DNA of 64,000 nt from Bdellovibrio bacteriovorus HD100 (GTDB lineage Bacteria > Bdellovibrionota > Bdellovibrionia > Bdellovibrionales > Bdellovibrionaceae): the NCBI RefSeq assembly GCF_000196175.1, contig NC_005363.1, forward strand, positions 2,604,001 through 2,668,000, written 5' to 3'. Position 1 is the first letter of the stretch. Each line of letters starts with the position of its first letter. Below the pieces are notes generated by a model. That model was given only the letters and a program-made list of their open reading frames with translations. It searched no databases and was not told where the DNA came from. Position numbers and translations under genes: made by a program. Positions 40,002 through 50,509 of the stretch are shown piece by piece.

Positions 40002-41156
40002 TTATTTCATTTTTGGCGAGAACCAAAGGTCGATCACACGACCTTCTTTCTTTTTGCCTTTTTCAACAAAGACGAAAGTGCTCTTTTCACGAATCTGGGC
40101 ACGGTCCGCGATGCCACTCACTGCCGAGTCATCATATTTCAGGGACACGGATTCAATGCGGGATTTCAGCGGTACAAGCTCGCCTTTTTGCACTTTACCA
40201 TCGCCGTTTTTATCAAACCACAGCGAAAGTTTTGCAAAGTCCTTGTCGTTTTTATCGATCACATTGTCTTTGTTCGAATCAAACTCACGCAAGGCTTCAA
40301 AACCGTTTTTAAACTTGTCTCCCTGATTCCCAAACAGTTCATCTTCCGTTGTGATCTGACCATCACCATTGCGGTCCACCGCAATGAAGGCCCCCGGTGC
40401 ACCGGCTTCAGGCCACATGGTCTTGCCCGTTGGATTCAGTGGGAAGTCCGTCACCGCCGTGAAGTTTGGCATCTTTTCATCGAAGAACACCATCAGAGGT
40501 GAGAAGTATCCGCCGCAATAGCCATTCTCACCCGGGAAGAAGGCGGACACACTGTATTGTTTGCCGTCTTTGGAGTTGCTGGTGTAAACGGACGCTGACA
40601 GCGGACCATTGTAACCCATGTATGCACCGCCCTGCTTTTGGCCCGGCGCAAATACCTGGTCAAAGCTGACGGCTTCAAGCTTGGCTTCAAAGTCATTGGA
40701 GATATTACCTTCTTCATCCACGGTCGTGGTGAAGTTCACCGGAAGGATCACACGCACGCTGTTACCAGCATACTGAGCTTTGACCCCGGCCGTGACGTCC
40801 GAAACCTGCGTCACCTGTGCGTCGTTACCCGCTTGGGTCACGACATTGGCCGGATACTTCACGGTGTATGTTTTAAGTGCGCCCTTTTCCCGCAAGGTCA
40901 GCTTTACTAACACGCTTGAAACCGGCGAAAGTGGGTTGGAAACGTGTCGCAGATTTGTACCGAAACACGTGTTGGAAATATTCACAGTAATTCCATCGAC
41001 CGAAGCCCTGGCGGCTTGGCCGGAAAGAACAACCCCTTGAAAACCTGCTGAGCCCCCGGCTCCCGAATTCACGGCTGCAGGCTGTTGTTCAGTCTGTGCA
41101 TTCGCAGTGGATGACACCACCATGGCTGTTGCACAAGCCCATCTTAACCAAAACAT
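40002..41156 (-). CDS. Secreted protein with three EF-hand calcium loops
   Basis: 384 residues. Signal peptide ends near STANA (residue 20). Residues about 40-250 are beta-rich (LVKLTLREKGALKTYTVKY; VRVILPVNFTTTVDEEG) with three Cys. Three EF-type loops follow: DRNGDGQITTED (261-272), DSNKDNVIDKND (293-304) and DKNGDGKVQKGE (315-326), a cluster of Ca2+ sites. It is the last gene of the four-gene prepilin operon (24 bases after the PilW-like gene), a position where type IV pilus systems often encode the calcium-binding tip adhesin PilY1. It has no PilY1 propeller, so a PilY1-like role is inference. Confidence 0.85.
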   Translation of the reverse strand: MFWLRWACATAMVVSSTANAQTEQQPAAVNSGAGGSAGFQGVVLSGQAARASVDGITVNISNTCFGTNLRHVSNPLSPVSSVLVKLTLREKGALKTYTVKYPANVVTQAGNDAQVTQVSDVTAGVKAQYAGNSVRVILPVNFTTTVDEEGNISNDFEAKLEAVSFDQVFAPGQKQGGAYMGYNGPLSASVYTSNSKDGKQYSVSAFFPGENGYCGGYFSPLMVFFDEKMPNFTAVTDFPLNPTGKTMWPEAGAPGAFIAVDRNGDGQITTEDELFGNQGDKFKNGFEALREFDSNKDNVIDKNDKDFAKLSLWFDKNGDGKVQKGELVPLKSRIESVSLKYDDSAVSGIADRAQIREKSTFVFVEKGKKKEGRVIDLWFSPKMK

Positions 41157-41180
41157 ACAAGCCCCCTTTTGGTTTCCCTT

Positions 41181-42158
41181 TTATTTCTTATCCTTGCGCA
41201 CGATTTTGAAATAAATCAAAGCATCGTGTGCACTTTTTCTGGAAAACTCCACTTTCGCAACATCCGATGCGAAGAGCTGTCCAGGGCCAAACGTGCGACC
41301 GGTGTACATTGACCGATACACATTGACCGTATCCCCCTTGGAATCCTTCTGTAGATAATACTTGATAATACTGACAACTTTCAAGCGCACCAAAGGGGCG
41401 GCGCCTCCCATTGGCGGTATATCCCTTAAGAACTTATCTTCATCACCGATTGTCTCAGATGGATACATCGGATTGGTGGTGTTGATGAAGCCCGGGATAT
41501 TCAAAGGTAACAAACGTGTGGCCCCCGGCGCCTGCACACTGCCCAGGAAAATCGGTGATCTGGCCGGTTTACTATAGTCCGGACCCGATGCCGTCATCTG
41601 ACGAACCATGGTTGGTGTGTCCAGCATAAGGACATTGCCCACCTGCCAGAAGCGGCCCAACCCTTGAGGATCGGAAAACTGCACGATGCTGTCCTTATTC
41701 AATGAAACAAACGTCAACGAAGCCGCCACAAACGGATCACCGGGTGGTGTCCCGACTTGATAGGCGTTCGATGGAGCATACATCATCGAACCGCCCATTT
41801 TCTCATTGGTCGCGATAAAGATAAATTCGTTGCGGCGACCCGCTTCAAGCGTCAATTTTCTGGGCGCATTGTCCACTGCGGACTGGGTCACATCGGGAAC
41901 ATAGTCAAAGAACTGACGGCCATTGTCGTCAGTGATAATAACGTTATTAAATGATGGCTCGGAATACTTCAGATCCCGCAGAATCATTCGCTCTGCCAGG
42001 ATATTGTCGACCTTGTCTTCGATCTCGTTTGTAATTTCTTTTTTAGTCTTTGCAGTAAAGACAAAGAAAGACGCCGCGACCATCCCCATGATCCCCATGA
42101 GGGCCACACCGACAATCATCTCTGCTAAAGTTAAACCGCGATTGTTCTTGATCATCAT
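41181..42158 (-). CDS. Prepilin-like protein (PilW/GspJ type)
   Basis: 325 residues. N-terminus MMIKNNRGLTLAEMIVGVAL: short basic leader, Gly8, then LTLAE with Glu at +5 and a hydrophobic helix, the class III signal processed by prepilin peptidase. The long C-terminal domain is beta-rich. Overlaps the preceding prepilin gene by 4 bases. Size and order fit a minor pilin of the PilW/GspJ kind in a type IV pilus or type II-like priming complex. Confidence 0.88.
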   Translation of the reverse strand: MMIKNNRGLTLAEMIVGVALMGIMGMVAASFFVFTAKTKKEITNEIEDKVDNILAERMILRDLKYSEPSFNNVIITDDNGRQFFDYVPDVTQSAVDNAPRKLTLEAGRRNEFIFIATNEKMGGSMMYAPSNAYQVGTPPGDPFVAASLTFVSLNKDSIVQFSDPQGLGRFWQVGNVLMLDTPTMVRQMTASGPDYSKPARSPIFLGSVQAPGATRLLPLNIPGFINTTNPMYPSETIGDEDKFLRDIPPMGGAAPLVRLKVVSIIKYYLQKDSKGDTVNVYRSMYTGRTFGPGQLFASDVAKVEFSRKSAHDALIYFKIVRKDKK

Positions 42159-42643
42159 TGTGAGTTCACCACGAATTGATAGTCCACATAACCATAAGAC
42201 TTGGCATCTCCCGCCACAGCCGCTTTTTCACCTTGCGCCCAGTCCCGGTGGGTCAGACGCACGGTCACCAAATACAACCCTTTCATACCCGGATAGGCCT
42301 GAATCACAAATCCGTAGCGCCCAGGGCAACCCGGGCAGTCTTTCGCCGTCGACATCATGCCATTTCCCCAAGCCATTGGCAGATCACCAGGATTCAAGGC
42401 GTTTTCACGCTCTTTGTCGGAGGTGAAATAGTTGATCTGGTACATACGCACATTCGGACGGATATTTTCGATCACGTCATTGATTTGTTTGTACAGCGAG
42501 TTTTTGGTGCCACTGTCCATGGCGACCTTCTTCATACTCAGAATCCCTGAGATAAAGAACGACCCCACCAGCGTGATCATCGCCAGACCCAGCAGAACTT
42601 CCAGAATGGACATACCCTTTTGGTTTGATGCTATTTTCATCAT
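42155..42643 (-). CDS. Prepilin-like protein (PilV/GspI type)
   Basis: 162 residues. MMKIASNQKGMSILEVLLGL gives leader, Gly10, MSILE with Glu at +5 and a hydrophobic helix. A CPGCPGR motif in the globular part may form a local disulfide. Overlaps both neighbours by 4 bases. Likely a minor pilin. Confidence 0.88.
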   Translation of the reverse strand: MMKIASNQKGMSILEVLLGLAMITLVGSFFISGILSMKKVAMDSGTKNSLYKQINDVIENIRPNVRMYQINYFTSDKERENALNPGDLPMAWGNGMMSTAKDCPGCPGRYGFVIQAYPGMKGLYLVTVRLTHRDWAQGEKAAVAGDAKSYGYVDYQFVVNSQ

Positions 42644-45414
42644 ATGCCGGACTCCCTGGAGACTTCGAGAACATAGAATCTCATCAGACGATTTTTACAC
42701 ATCGTCGAGTTGCTGTTATTGATCAGACCGCAATCCGGGTCCACCGCAGTCCAGCGGAATGGATCGGCCTTGGCACGCAATGACAGCGAATTACATTTAT
42801 ACAGATTCGAAACATCACGCATGCTTGGATACGGATGCCATACCGGATAACGGTTGATGGTCGTACAATCCTGCGCGTTCAGGCCTTTCAAAATCCCCGA
42901 TTGACGAAGCTCAAACGTCGCCATTGGATGATAGATTGTGCTCCACACGATACCGTGCTTATAGGCTTGCTCGTCAATTTCTATCCCCTGAGAAACAATA
43001 ATACTGCCAATGATTCTCAACTTAGACGAGCGGCTGCGAATCACGAGTTTTTCACAGTTCAAGAACCCAGAAACCAGATTCGCTGAAGACTCAATGATAC
43101 AGGTCTTCGCCATCGAAACAACATGGAACACCGCGGTCCCCATTCCGCCCGGAGGTGCATAGGCATTGCCCCCATCAAGGATCAAATCCTTGCGATCTTC
43201 ATACTTGTTGGTAAAGGACCAAGAGTGTTTGGAGTTTGGCGCAAAGGACTTGGACCAGTCCGTTCCTGCGAAGGCTGACGTGTTGGTACCCAAAGTTTTA
43301 CAAGCCAGATCCAGATTCACGTAAGGATCTTCCCCTTCCGGCAAGCCTCCTTTGGACTGTCCACGGGAATCCAGAAGAGTTTGCGACACATCAAAGCCAC
43401 CACCATCCGGATTAAACACCAAAGCTCCGCGGTTGTTATTGGACCACGGACGCATGGAGTAACCTTTATAGTAGGCCACATCAAAGGCTTCAAATTCGAA
43501 GGACACCGGAATGCGGTCCCCGTTGGAGTTCACCAGCACATGGCCGTTTTCAAATTTGATTTCCAAATCTTTGAACGACGCATTGGTGTTTTCCGGATTG
43601 TCGCCCGCTTTCACCGGATTCTTCATGGTGATATTGATTTTAGGCTGAATGCCCATATTTGAGCGCACTTCACTCAAGTTGCCGCGCAATTCAGACACGC
43701 GCTTTTCTGAGTTTTCCACCTGTTGTTCTTGGCGGTTCTTTTCTGCTTCCGCATTTCTCAAGTCATTCTGGGCATTATTCAAATTATAACGAGCTTGCGA
43801 CACGCGGGCCGGATCGGCTGGCACACGGTTGCGCGCCCGTTCCAGATCATCTTCAGCTTCGTTAACATCACGACGGGCTCTTTCGACTGCGCGGGCGGCC
43901 TGATTCAGGTCGCGACGGGCGTCATCCAAGCCGGCTTCCGCAGCACTCAACTGGCGTTCGATGCTTCTTTCCAAAGGACGAAGGTCAATTTTTGGCTCCA
44001 GGGTCACGGTTCCGTCCAAAGGGACCTCCCCTTCGACTTCCAGATTTCCAAAACGCATTTTAAATTTACTGACCGGCGTTGCACGGCTGGTCAATCCCCA
44101 GTCCTTCAAAAGGTCACTGGAGAAGAAGTTCCGTACCGTCGGTTTATCAACCTCTTTGGTTTGCGGATTGAACAAGTTTCCGTCCGTCAATGCCAGGCGA
44201 TAATTGTACTTGCTGCCGCTTTTGCTTAACAGCGCACCCGTCAACTGACTGTTCGCGGTGGTGTTCAGATTGTATTTGCGATCCTCGTGACGTTTACACA
44301 GCGCCATCAGGTTCGCGTTGGGGTTTCCAGCCCCTGTCGCATAGCCGGACAAATAATCCAGCCCCAAGTCACGCTCTCCGTCGACTTCAACCCCTTTTTG
44401 GAATCCACCAAACTGACGGATATTAGACCAGAACTGATCGACCTGATTTCCCGCGGAACGCGGTCGAAATTCAACATTTTCACGTTTGATAGGACCATAA
44501 CCCAGAATGACTTTGTCTTTGAAAGTGACTGGCGTATAGACCGTATCACCTTCAGCAATATCCACCGCCAGATCCGGAGCTTTTGGCAAATGAATAGCAC
44601 CATTTACAAACACCGGAGACTCAAAAGTGAGCCCTGGATATTTGATAGTTTGTTCACGGGAACCATGTTGTTTGAAGTAAGCCCCGCCAACCCCAAGATC
44701 GGATGCGGATTCTTTGTCCAGACGCAAGTCTCCGGCCACGAGCAAAGCAAAACTTCCCACTTCACGCGGGTACACACCAACAAAGGATGTTGTTTCAAGC
44801 TTGCTGGATCCAACTTCAATGACCTTCTTCTGACTATTCAAAAGTCTCACGACAACTTTAAGATAGACCTCACGGCCATACTCGGGAATCGCCGCGCGCA
44901 CATCACGTGTGATTTGAATTTGAATGAACTCAACTGTATAACCCTTCAAATCAGCCACGATCTTGTAAACCGGGTGCATGGTTGAAAAGTTCGCCAGGTT
45001 AATTTCCTGACTGATCCCATCTTCCAACGGCACTTTTTCAGGATTCGCAATCCCGATCGCACGCAGGAAATCCACGGACTCCTGCTTCATCAACAGGCGC
45101 TCGACCGAGCGCGGGTGACTCAAAATTTCAACAGCCTTCGGTGGTGTGCTGGCACCGCAGCTTTCCTGCATCCAGGATTCAGAAAAACACCAGCGCTGAC
45201 GGATACCGAAAAGTGTGTAGTCCACCATCGAATGCAGCGCCAAACGTGCGGTGATGATCGACGCGGTCTTGGTCACCTGACTGCGATGTTTGATAACGGT
45301 AGGAGAAAGGAAGTAAATCATCACGCCGACAACGCCCACAGCCACAAGGGCTTGGACGAAGGCACTTCCTCGATTGTTTAAGACGGAACGTCCCATTGAT
45401 CTGCAAGATTTCAC
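42640..45414 (-). CDS. Giant prepilin-like protein with internal coiled coil
   Basis: 924 residues from GTG 45414 (GGGAG upstream). Leader to Gly16 (NNRG), then SAFVQALVAVGVVGVMIYFL: a prepilin-type helix lacking Glu at +5, as in PilX/GspK tip pilins. It is several times the size of normal minor pilins. Residues about 481-586 form a charged coiled coil (ERSIERQLSAAEAGLDDARR and so on). The C-terminal 300 residues hold many Cys (for example DLACKTLGT, DCTTINRYP, DPDCGLINN, STMCKNR). First gene of the operon; overlaps the PilV-like gene by 4 bases. I infer a tip pilin fused to an adhesive or ruler module. Confidence 0.85.
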   Translation of the reverse strand: MKSCRSMGRSVLNNRGSAFVQALVAVGVVGVMIYFLSPTVIKHRSQVTKTASIITARLALHSMVDYTLFGIRQRWCFSESWMQESCGASTPPKAVEILSHPRSVERLLMKQESVDFLRAIGIANPEKVPLEDGISQEINLANFSTMHPVYKIVADLKGYTVEFIQIQITRDVRAAIPEYGREVYLKVVVRLLNSQKKVIEVGSSKLETTSFVGVYPREVGSFALLVAGDLRLDKESASDLGVGGAYFKQHGSREQTIKYPGLTFESPVFVNGAIHLPKAPDLAVDIAEGDTVYTPVTFKDKVILGYGPIKRENVEFRPRSAGNQVDQFWSNIRQFGGFQKGVEVDGERDLGLDYLSGYATGAGNPNANLMALCKRHEDRKYNLNTTANSQLTGALLSKSGSKYNYRLALTDGNLFNPQTKEVDKPTVRNFFSSDLLKDWGLTSRATPVSKFKMRFGNLEVEGEVPLDGTVTLEPKIDLRPLERSIERQLSAAEAGLDDARRDLNQAARAVERARRDVNEAEDDLERARNRVPADPARVSQARYNLNNAQNDLRNAEAEKNRQEQQVENSEKRVSELRGNLSEVRSNMGIQPKINITMKNPVKAGDNPENTNASFKDLEIKFENGHVLVNSNGDRIPVSFEFEAFDVAYYKGYSMRPWSNNNRGALVFNPDGGGFDVSQTLLDSRGQSKGGLPEGEDPYVNLDLACKTLGTNTSAFAGTDWSKSFAPNSKHSWSFTNKYEDRKDLILDGGNAYAPPGGMGTAVFHVVSMAKTCIIESSANLVSGFLNCEKLVIRSRSSKLRIIGSIIVSQGIEIDEQAYKHGIVWSTIYHPMATFELRQSGILKGLNAQDCTTINRYPVWHPYPSMRDVSNLYKCNSLSLRAKADPFRWTAVDPDCGLINNSNSTMCKNRLMRFYVLEVSRESGI

Positions 45415-45549
45415 GGTGGTTTCTCCCTGTATCTTGTATCGACATTTATCGTATCAAACTTAAGATTTCAGAGTATGGAGCGCCCCGTTTTTGACCAGGT
45501 GATGTCTCAGATCAAAACAGTTTTTGTATCAATTTTGGCTTGTTTACAT

Positions 45550-45583
45550 AAAAAAAGCCCACGACCTGACGGTGGTGGGCTTT
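45550..45583 (-). terminator. Rho-independent terminator of gpmA
   Basis: On the minus strand AAAGCCCACCACC pairs with GTCGTGGGCTTT (one mismatch) and continues in seven T. Confidence 0.88.
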
Positions 45584-45608
45584 GGGAAGAAATTTGCACT
45601 GGAAGGAA

Positions 45609-46355
45609 CTACTTCGCCTTCCCCTGGTTGGCCACGGCCTCAATCGCCGCCTTGACCTCGTCCGGATCGCCAATGAACTCCTTTTTCAGGACCTTCAAGT
45701 TTGCGTCCAATTCATACATCATCGGGATCCCGGTCGGCATATTGACGCCCATGATCTCGTCCGGGGTCATGCCCTCCAAATGCTGCATCAAGGCACGCAA
45801 ACTGTTCCCGTGGGCCACGATGAGCACATTTTTGCCTGATTTTACAGCAGGTGCGATCGTGCCGTCCCACAACGGAAGGAATCTGGCCACGGTGTCTTTC
45901 AAAGACTCGTTGCTAGGCAAAAGTTGAGCGTCAACATTCTTGTAACGAGGGTCATGGGAAGGATGACGAGGGTCGCTCACTTCCATCGGAGGTGGCGGAG
46001 TGTCGTAACTGCGACGCCAGATCTTCACTTGCTCTTCACCATGACGAGCTGCGGTCTCAGCTTTGTTCAGTCCCTGAAGGGCTCCGTAGTGTCTTTCGTT
46101 CAAACGCCAGTCTTTGTGGACTGGAAGCCACACCTGATCCACTTCATCCAATACGAAATTCAGAGTTTTAATCGCTCTTTTCAGCACGCTTGTGTATGCA
46201 ACGTCGAAACTGAAGCCTTTTTCGCGAAGAGCTTTGCCGCCCTTTAGAGCTTCCGCTCGACCTTTTTCAGAAAGATCTACGTCCTGCCAGCCAGTGAAGC
46301 GATTTTCCTGGTTCCACACACTTTCGCCGTGTCGAATTAGCACCAACTTATACAC
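45609..46355 (-). CDS. gpmA: 2,3-bisphosphoglycerate-dependent phosphoglycerate mutase
   Basis: 248 residues, full length. Interconverts 3- and 2-phosphoglycerate in glycolysis. Phospho-His loop IRHGESVWN (H9), [16 protein letters not shown], and [15 protein letters not shown] with the second His. Own terminator; divergent from sucA. Confidence 0.97.
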   Translation of the reverse strand: MYKLVLIRHGESVWNQENRFTGWQDVDLSEKGRAEALKGGKALREKGFSFDVAYTSVLKRAIKTLNFVLDEVDQVWLPVHKDWRLNERHYGALQGLNKAETAARHGEEQVKIWRRSYDTPPPPMEVSDPRHPSHDPRYKNVDAQLLPSNESLKDTVARFLPLWDGTIAPAVKSGKNVLIVAHGNSLRALMQHLEGMTPDEIMGVNMPTGIPMMYELDANLKVLKKEFIGDPDEVKAAIEAVANQGKAK

Positions 46356-46520
46356 GCTTAAACTCCTTCATTTTGGATAGAAAAAGAGCTATCATGACAG
46401 GGCTTTAAATAACATCAAAAGCTTGGCGTTTTGCTACGCATTAAGGCGTGTCAAACCCCGAAGATTTTGAAAAATTAGCGAGCGCTAATCAACTACCAAA
46501 TGCGACGTTTGAGGTTAATC

Positions 46521-49226
46521 GTGAGCAACAGTGGCATCAACAGTGCGAATCTAGAATATATCGAACAACTCTATGCTGATTTCAAAGCGAATCCGGATTC
46601 TCTCGCAGTTGAATGGAAAAGTTTTTTTGAAGGTGTTGAGTTTGCCCAAGGTGGCAAATTCGGAATGTCCGACAAGGAGCTGGCCGTCTTCCAACTGATC
46701 CAGGCGTATCGCGCTGACGGACACACTGAAGCCAATCTGAATCCACTCTATGCTCCACAAGCGGGTGAGCTTCTTTCTTTGAAACGCTTCGGTCTGACAG
46801 AAAAAGATCTGACAGCAAAATTCCAAATCGGTTCTGTGATTGGCAAAGCCAATGCCACGTTGGGCGAAATCATCAATCACCTGAAAGCCACTTACTGCGG
46901 AACTCTTTCTTTGCAGGCAGCCGACGCTTCGCCGAAAGAAGTGCAATGGCTGACCCAGCAGTTTGAAAACAATCCGGCGAAACTGGCTTTGGCTGACAAG
47001 AAAGACGCCCTGTCTTCTTTGACCAAAGCTGAGACTCTGGAAAAATTCGTACACACCCGCTATGTGGGAACCAAGCGTTTCTCTGTCGAGGGTGCTGATT
47101 CCATCTTGCCGATGATGGACACTTTGGTGAACAAAGGCACTGCCCAGCAGGTTCAGGAAGTTTTCGTGGGCATGGCTCACCGTGGACGTGTGAACATTCT
47201 GGTGAACTTCTTCGGCAAGCCTGAAGAATATGTTTTCGGTGACTTCAATGGCCCACTGGAACTGGCAGAGCCTATCGAAGACTTCGACAACGACGTGAAG
47301 TACCACTTGGGTTATGTCACTGAAAAGAAAACCCCGACTGGCACTTGCAAAGTCACTTTGGCTTACAACCCCTCTCACCTGGAAACCGTGAATGCGGTGG
47401 CTTTGGGTATGGCTCGTGCGGCTCAGGATCAAATCGGCGCTTCTGGTAAAAAGAATGTCGTTCCGGTTCTGATCCACGGGGACGCGGCGTTTGCCGGTCA
47501 GGGCATCGTGCAGGAAACTCTGCAGATGGCCGGAGTCCACTCTCACTCCACTGGCGGCACGATTCACATCATCATCGACAATCAGGTGGGTTTCACCACC
47601 AGCGGCAAAGACACCCGTTCCACCCGTTATGCATCCGATGCGGCGAAGATGACCTTCACGCCGGTTCTGCATGTGAACGGTGACGACGTTGAAAGTGCTG
47701 TTCGTGCCATGGACATCGCCCTTCGCTATCGTCAGGAGTTCGGCAAAGACGTAGTCATCAACCTTCTGTGCTACCGCAAGTACGGCCACAACGAAGGGGA
47801 CGAACCAGCCTTCACTCAGCCACAGATGTATGAGCTGATCAAAACTCACGCGACTGTGCGTGAGTTGTTCGCCAAGAAACTGGCAGCCGAAGGATCTGTG
47901 GACGCGAAGACTTCCGAAGACCTGTACAACCAGGCCATGGATCGTCTGCAGAAAATCTATGAAGACACCAAGAAGAACCCGCCTAAGCTTAAGAACTTCA
48001 AGTTCGAAGGCAACTGGAAGGGACTTCGCAAAGCCAAGGACGCTGATTTTGAAAAAGCAGCGGACACAAGCTTCGACCTGGCAAAACTAAAACAGATCGG
48101 TGAAAAAATCGGCAGCTACCCTGCTGACTTCACTCCGCATCCGAAACTGATCAAACTTCTGGAAGCCCGTAAAGCCATGGGTGCCGGCAAAGAAAACATC
48201 GACTGGGGCATGGGCGAGCTTTTGGCTTACGGCTCTTTGCTTTCCGAAGGCACCTCCGTTCGTCTGACCGGTGAAGACTGCGTGCGCGGCACGTTCACTC
48301 ACCGTCATGCGGGTATGTATGATTTCAAAACTGGCAAAGCTTACTTCCCACTGGCGGATCTGAATCCAAAAGCCAAACTGCTGGTGGCTGAAAGTATCCT
48401 GTCTGAGTACGGCGTGATGGGTTACGAGTACGGTTACACCGTTCACGATCCAAAATCCCTGGTTATGTGGGAAGCGCAGTTTGGTGACTTCGTCAACGGC
48501 GCGCAAATCGTGATCGATCAATACCTGGCTGCGGGCGAATCCAAATGGCAGCAAATGAGCGGCTTGGTTCTGCTTCTGCCACACGGCTATGAAGGTCAGG
48601 GCCCAGAGCACTCCTCGGCCCGTCTTGAACGCTTCTTGCAGCTTTGTGCCCAGAACAACATGCAGGTTGTGAACCTGACAACACCAGCCCAGATCTATCA
48701 TGCTCTTCGCCGTCAGGTGTGCCGTGACTTCCGCAAACCATTGGTTGTGATGTCTCCGAAATCCCTGTTGCGTCACCCACGCGCGGTATCCTCTATTGAG
48801 GATCTGGCAAAAGGCCGCTTCCAGGAAGTGATTGCTGACACCATCGACAAATCCAAAGTGGACACCGTGGTGTTTGTTTCCGGCAAGCTTTACTATGAGC
48901 TTCTGGAAGAAAGAGAAAAATCCAAAAAAGAAAACGTGGCTTTGGTTCGTCTGGAGCAGATCTATCCATTCCCTGCAACTCAGGTGACGGAAGTTCTGAA
49001 GTCCTACCCTAAAGCGAAGACTTTGGTTTGGGCACAGGAAGAACCTAAAAACATGGGTGCCTTCCAGAATGTGTACTTCAAGTTTGTTGAGGTTGTATCC
49101 AAAGCCGGCTTGAAACTGGGCTTTGAATACGTGGGCCGTCCGGAGAGATCTTCTCCAGCGACGGGTTCCGTCTACAGACACAGAACTGAACAAGCTGAGA
49201 TTATTAAAGCAGTTTTTAATAGATAA
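46521..49226 (+). CDS. sucA: 2-oxoglutarate dehydrogenase E1 component
   Basis: 901 residues from GTG 46521 (TGAGG upstream); an in-frame ATG at 46500 lacks a site. Thiamine-diphosphate enzyme that decarboxylates 2-oxoglutarate in the TCA cycle. N-terminal SANLEYIEQLYADFKANP motif binds E2/E3; then FVGMAHRGRVNIL, IHGDAAFAGQGIVQETLQ, NQVGFTT, YRKYGHNEGDEP, and C-terminal GYEGQGPEHSSARLERF. First gene of sucA-sucB-lpdA. Confidence 0.97.
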   Translation: MSNSGINSANLEYIEQLYADFKANPDSLAVEWKSFFEGVEFAQGGKFGMSDKELAVFQLIQAYRADGHTEANLNPLYAPQAGELLSLKRFGLTEKDLTAKFQIGSVIGKANATLGEIINHLKATYCGTLSLQAADASPKEVQWLTQQFENNPAKLALADKKDALSSLTKAETLEKFVHTRYVGTKRFSVEGADSILPMMDTLVNKGTAQQVQEVFVGMAHRGRVNILVNFFGKPEEYVFGDFNGPLELAEPIEDFDNDVKYHLGYVTEKKTPTGTCKVTLAYNPSHLETVNAVALGMARAAQDQIGASGKKNVVPVLIHGDAAFAGQGIVQETLQMAGVHSHSTGGTIHIIIDNQVGFTTSGKDTRSTRYASDAAKMTFTPVLHVNGDDVESAVRAMDIALRYRQEFGKDVVINLLCYRKYGHNEGDEPAFTQPQMYELIKTHATVRELFAKKLAAEGSVDAKTSEDLYNQAMDRLQKIYEDTKKNPPKLKNFKFEGNWKGLRKAKDADFEKAADTSFDLAKLKQIGEKIGSYPADFTPHPKLIKLLEARKAMGAGKENIDWGMGELLAYGSLLSEGTSVRLTGEDCVRGTFTHRHAGMYDFKTGKAYFPLADLNPKAKLLVAESILSEYGVMGYEYGYTVHDPKSLVMWEAQFGDFVNGAQIVIDQYLAAGESKWQQMSGLVLLLPHGYEGQGPEHSSARLERFLQLCAQNNMQVVNLTTPAQIYHALRRQVCRDFRKPLVVMSPKSLLRHPRAVSSIEDLAKGRFQEVIADTIDKSKVDTVVFVSGKLYYELLEEREKSKKENVALVRLEQIYPFPATQVTEVLKSYPKAKTLVWAQEEPKNMGAFQNVYFKFVEVVSKAGLKLGFEYVGRPERSSPATGSVYRHRTEQAEIIKAVFNR

Positions 49227-49247
49227 TTTTTATAAAAGGACGTTGCC

Positions 49248-50507
49248 ATGAAACAAGAGATTAAAGTTCCCGCGGTTGGGGAATCCATCACAGAAGCAAC
49301 CATCGGCAGTTGGACTAAAAAATCCGGCGACTTTGTAAAACGCAATGAAGTTCTTATGCTTCTTGAGACTGACAAAGCCAGCGTGGAAGTTGTCGCGGAA
49401 AACGACGGTGTTTTGACTATCAACCCAGGCTGCGAAGCCGGTGCGGTTGTTCAGATCGGCGCGACAGTGGCGACTCTTGATACAGACGCAAAACCAGCTG
49501 CGGGCGCAGCAGCTCCTGCGGCTGAGACTGCAAAGGCAGCTGCTCCAGCTTCCGCACCTGCCGGTGCTGCAGCTCTGCCGGCTGCCGCCGGGAAAGACGC
49601 TTCTGCGCACTTGTCCCCTGCTGTTAACAGAATCGTAAATGAAAAGGGTCTGGACCCTTCTGCGATCCAAGGCACGGGTAAAGACGGCCGCCTGACTAAA
49701 GGGGACGTTCTTGAGGCGCAGCCGGGCGCAAAACCTGCCGCTCCGAAAGCTGCTCCAGCTTCCGCGCCGACCGGCGCTCCAGCACTGCCCGCTGCCGCGT
49801 CCAAGCAGGGCGACAAAAAGCTTGTTCCGATGACGACCATCCGCAAGCGTATTTCCGAAAAACTGAAAGAAGCGCAAAACACGGCAGCTCTACTAACCAC
49901 TTTCAACGAAGTGGACATGGGCAAGGTGATGGAGCTTCGTTCTAAATACAAAGACAAGTTCAAAGAAAAATACGGCGTGAACCTGGGCTTCAACGGCTTC
50001 TTCGTAAAAGCCGTTGTTGAGGCACTGAAAGACTTCCCTGCAGTCAACGCATGGATCAACGGCACAGACATCGAGTACCACAACTACTACAACATCGGTA
50101 TTGCGGTTTCCACAGAGAAGGGCTTGATGGTTCCGAACGTGAAAGACGCGGATACACTGTCCCTTGCTGGCATTGAACTGGCGATCCGTGATCTGGCGGC
50201 AAAAGGCCGTGATGGTAAAATCACTCCGAATGATCTGGGTGGCGGCACCTTCTCTATCACCAATGGTGGTGTGTTCGGTTCTTTGCTTTCCACGCCGATT
50301 TTGAACTTCCCGCAGTCAGCTATCTTGGGCCTTCACAAAATCCAGGATCGTCCAATGGCGATCAACGGAAAAGTGGAAATCCGCCCGATGATGTATCTGG
50401 CTTTGACTTACGATCACCGTATCATCGATGGCAAAGAGGCTGTGAGCTTCCTTGTTAAAATCAAAGAACTTGTCGAAGATCCTGAAAGATTGCTTCTAGA
50501 GGTATAA
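49248..50507 (+). CDS. sucB: Dihydrolipoyllysine succinyltransferase (E2)
   Basis: 419 residues. One lipoyl domain with the lipoylated Lys in [10 protein letters not shown] (K43), a peripheral-subunit binding domain ([24 protein letters not shown], given here in part, about 120-155), and the catalytic domain ending with the [11 protein letters not shown] active-site His. The two Ala/Pro linkers flanking the binding domain are near-duplicates ([15 protein letters not shown] and [15 protein letters not shown]). Starts 21 bases after sucA. Confidence 0.97.
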   Translation: MKQEIKVPAVGESITEATIGSWTKKSGDFVKRNEVLMLLETDKASVEVVAENDGVLTINPGCEAGAVVQIGATVATLDTDAKPAAGAAAPAAETAKAAAPASAPAGAAALPAAAGKDASAHLSPAVNRIVNEKGLDPSAIQGTGKDGRLTKGDVLEAQPGAKPAAPKAAPASAPTGAPALPAAASKQGDKKLVPMTTIRKRISEKLKEAQNTAALLTTFNEVDMGKVMELRSKYKDKFKEKYGVNLGFNGFFVKAVVEALKDFPAVNAWINGTDIEYHNYYNIGIAVSTEKGLMVPNVKDADTLSLAGIELAIRDLAAKGRDGKITPNDLGGGTFSITNGGVFGSLLSTPILNFPQSAILGLHKIQDRPMAINGKVEIRPMMYLALTYDHRIIDGKEAVSFLVKIKELVEDPERLLLEV

Positions 50508-50509
50508 TC

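Noticed and set aside
40002-41156. EF-hand protein as PilY1 itself
   Set aside because: Length is far below PilY1 and no beta-propeller repeats are visible; only the position and calcium loops are similar.
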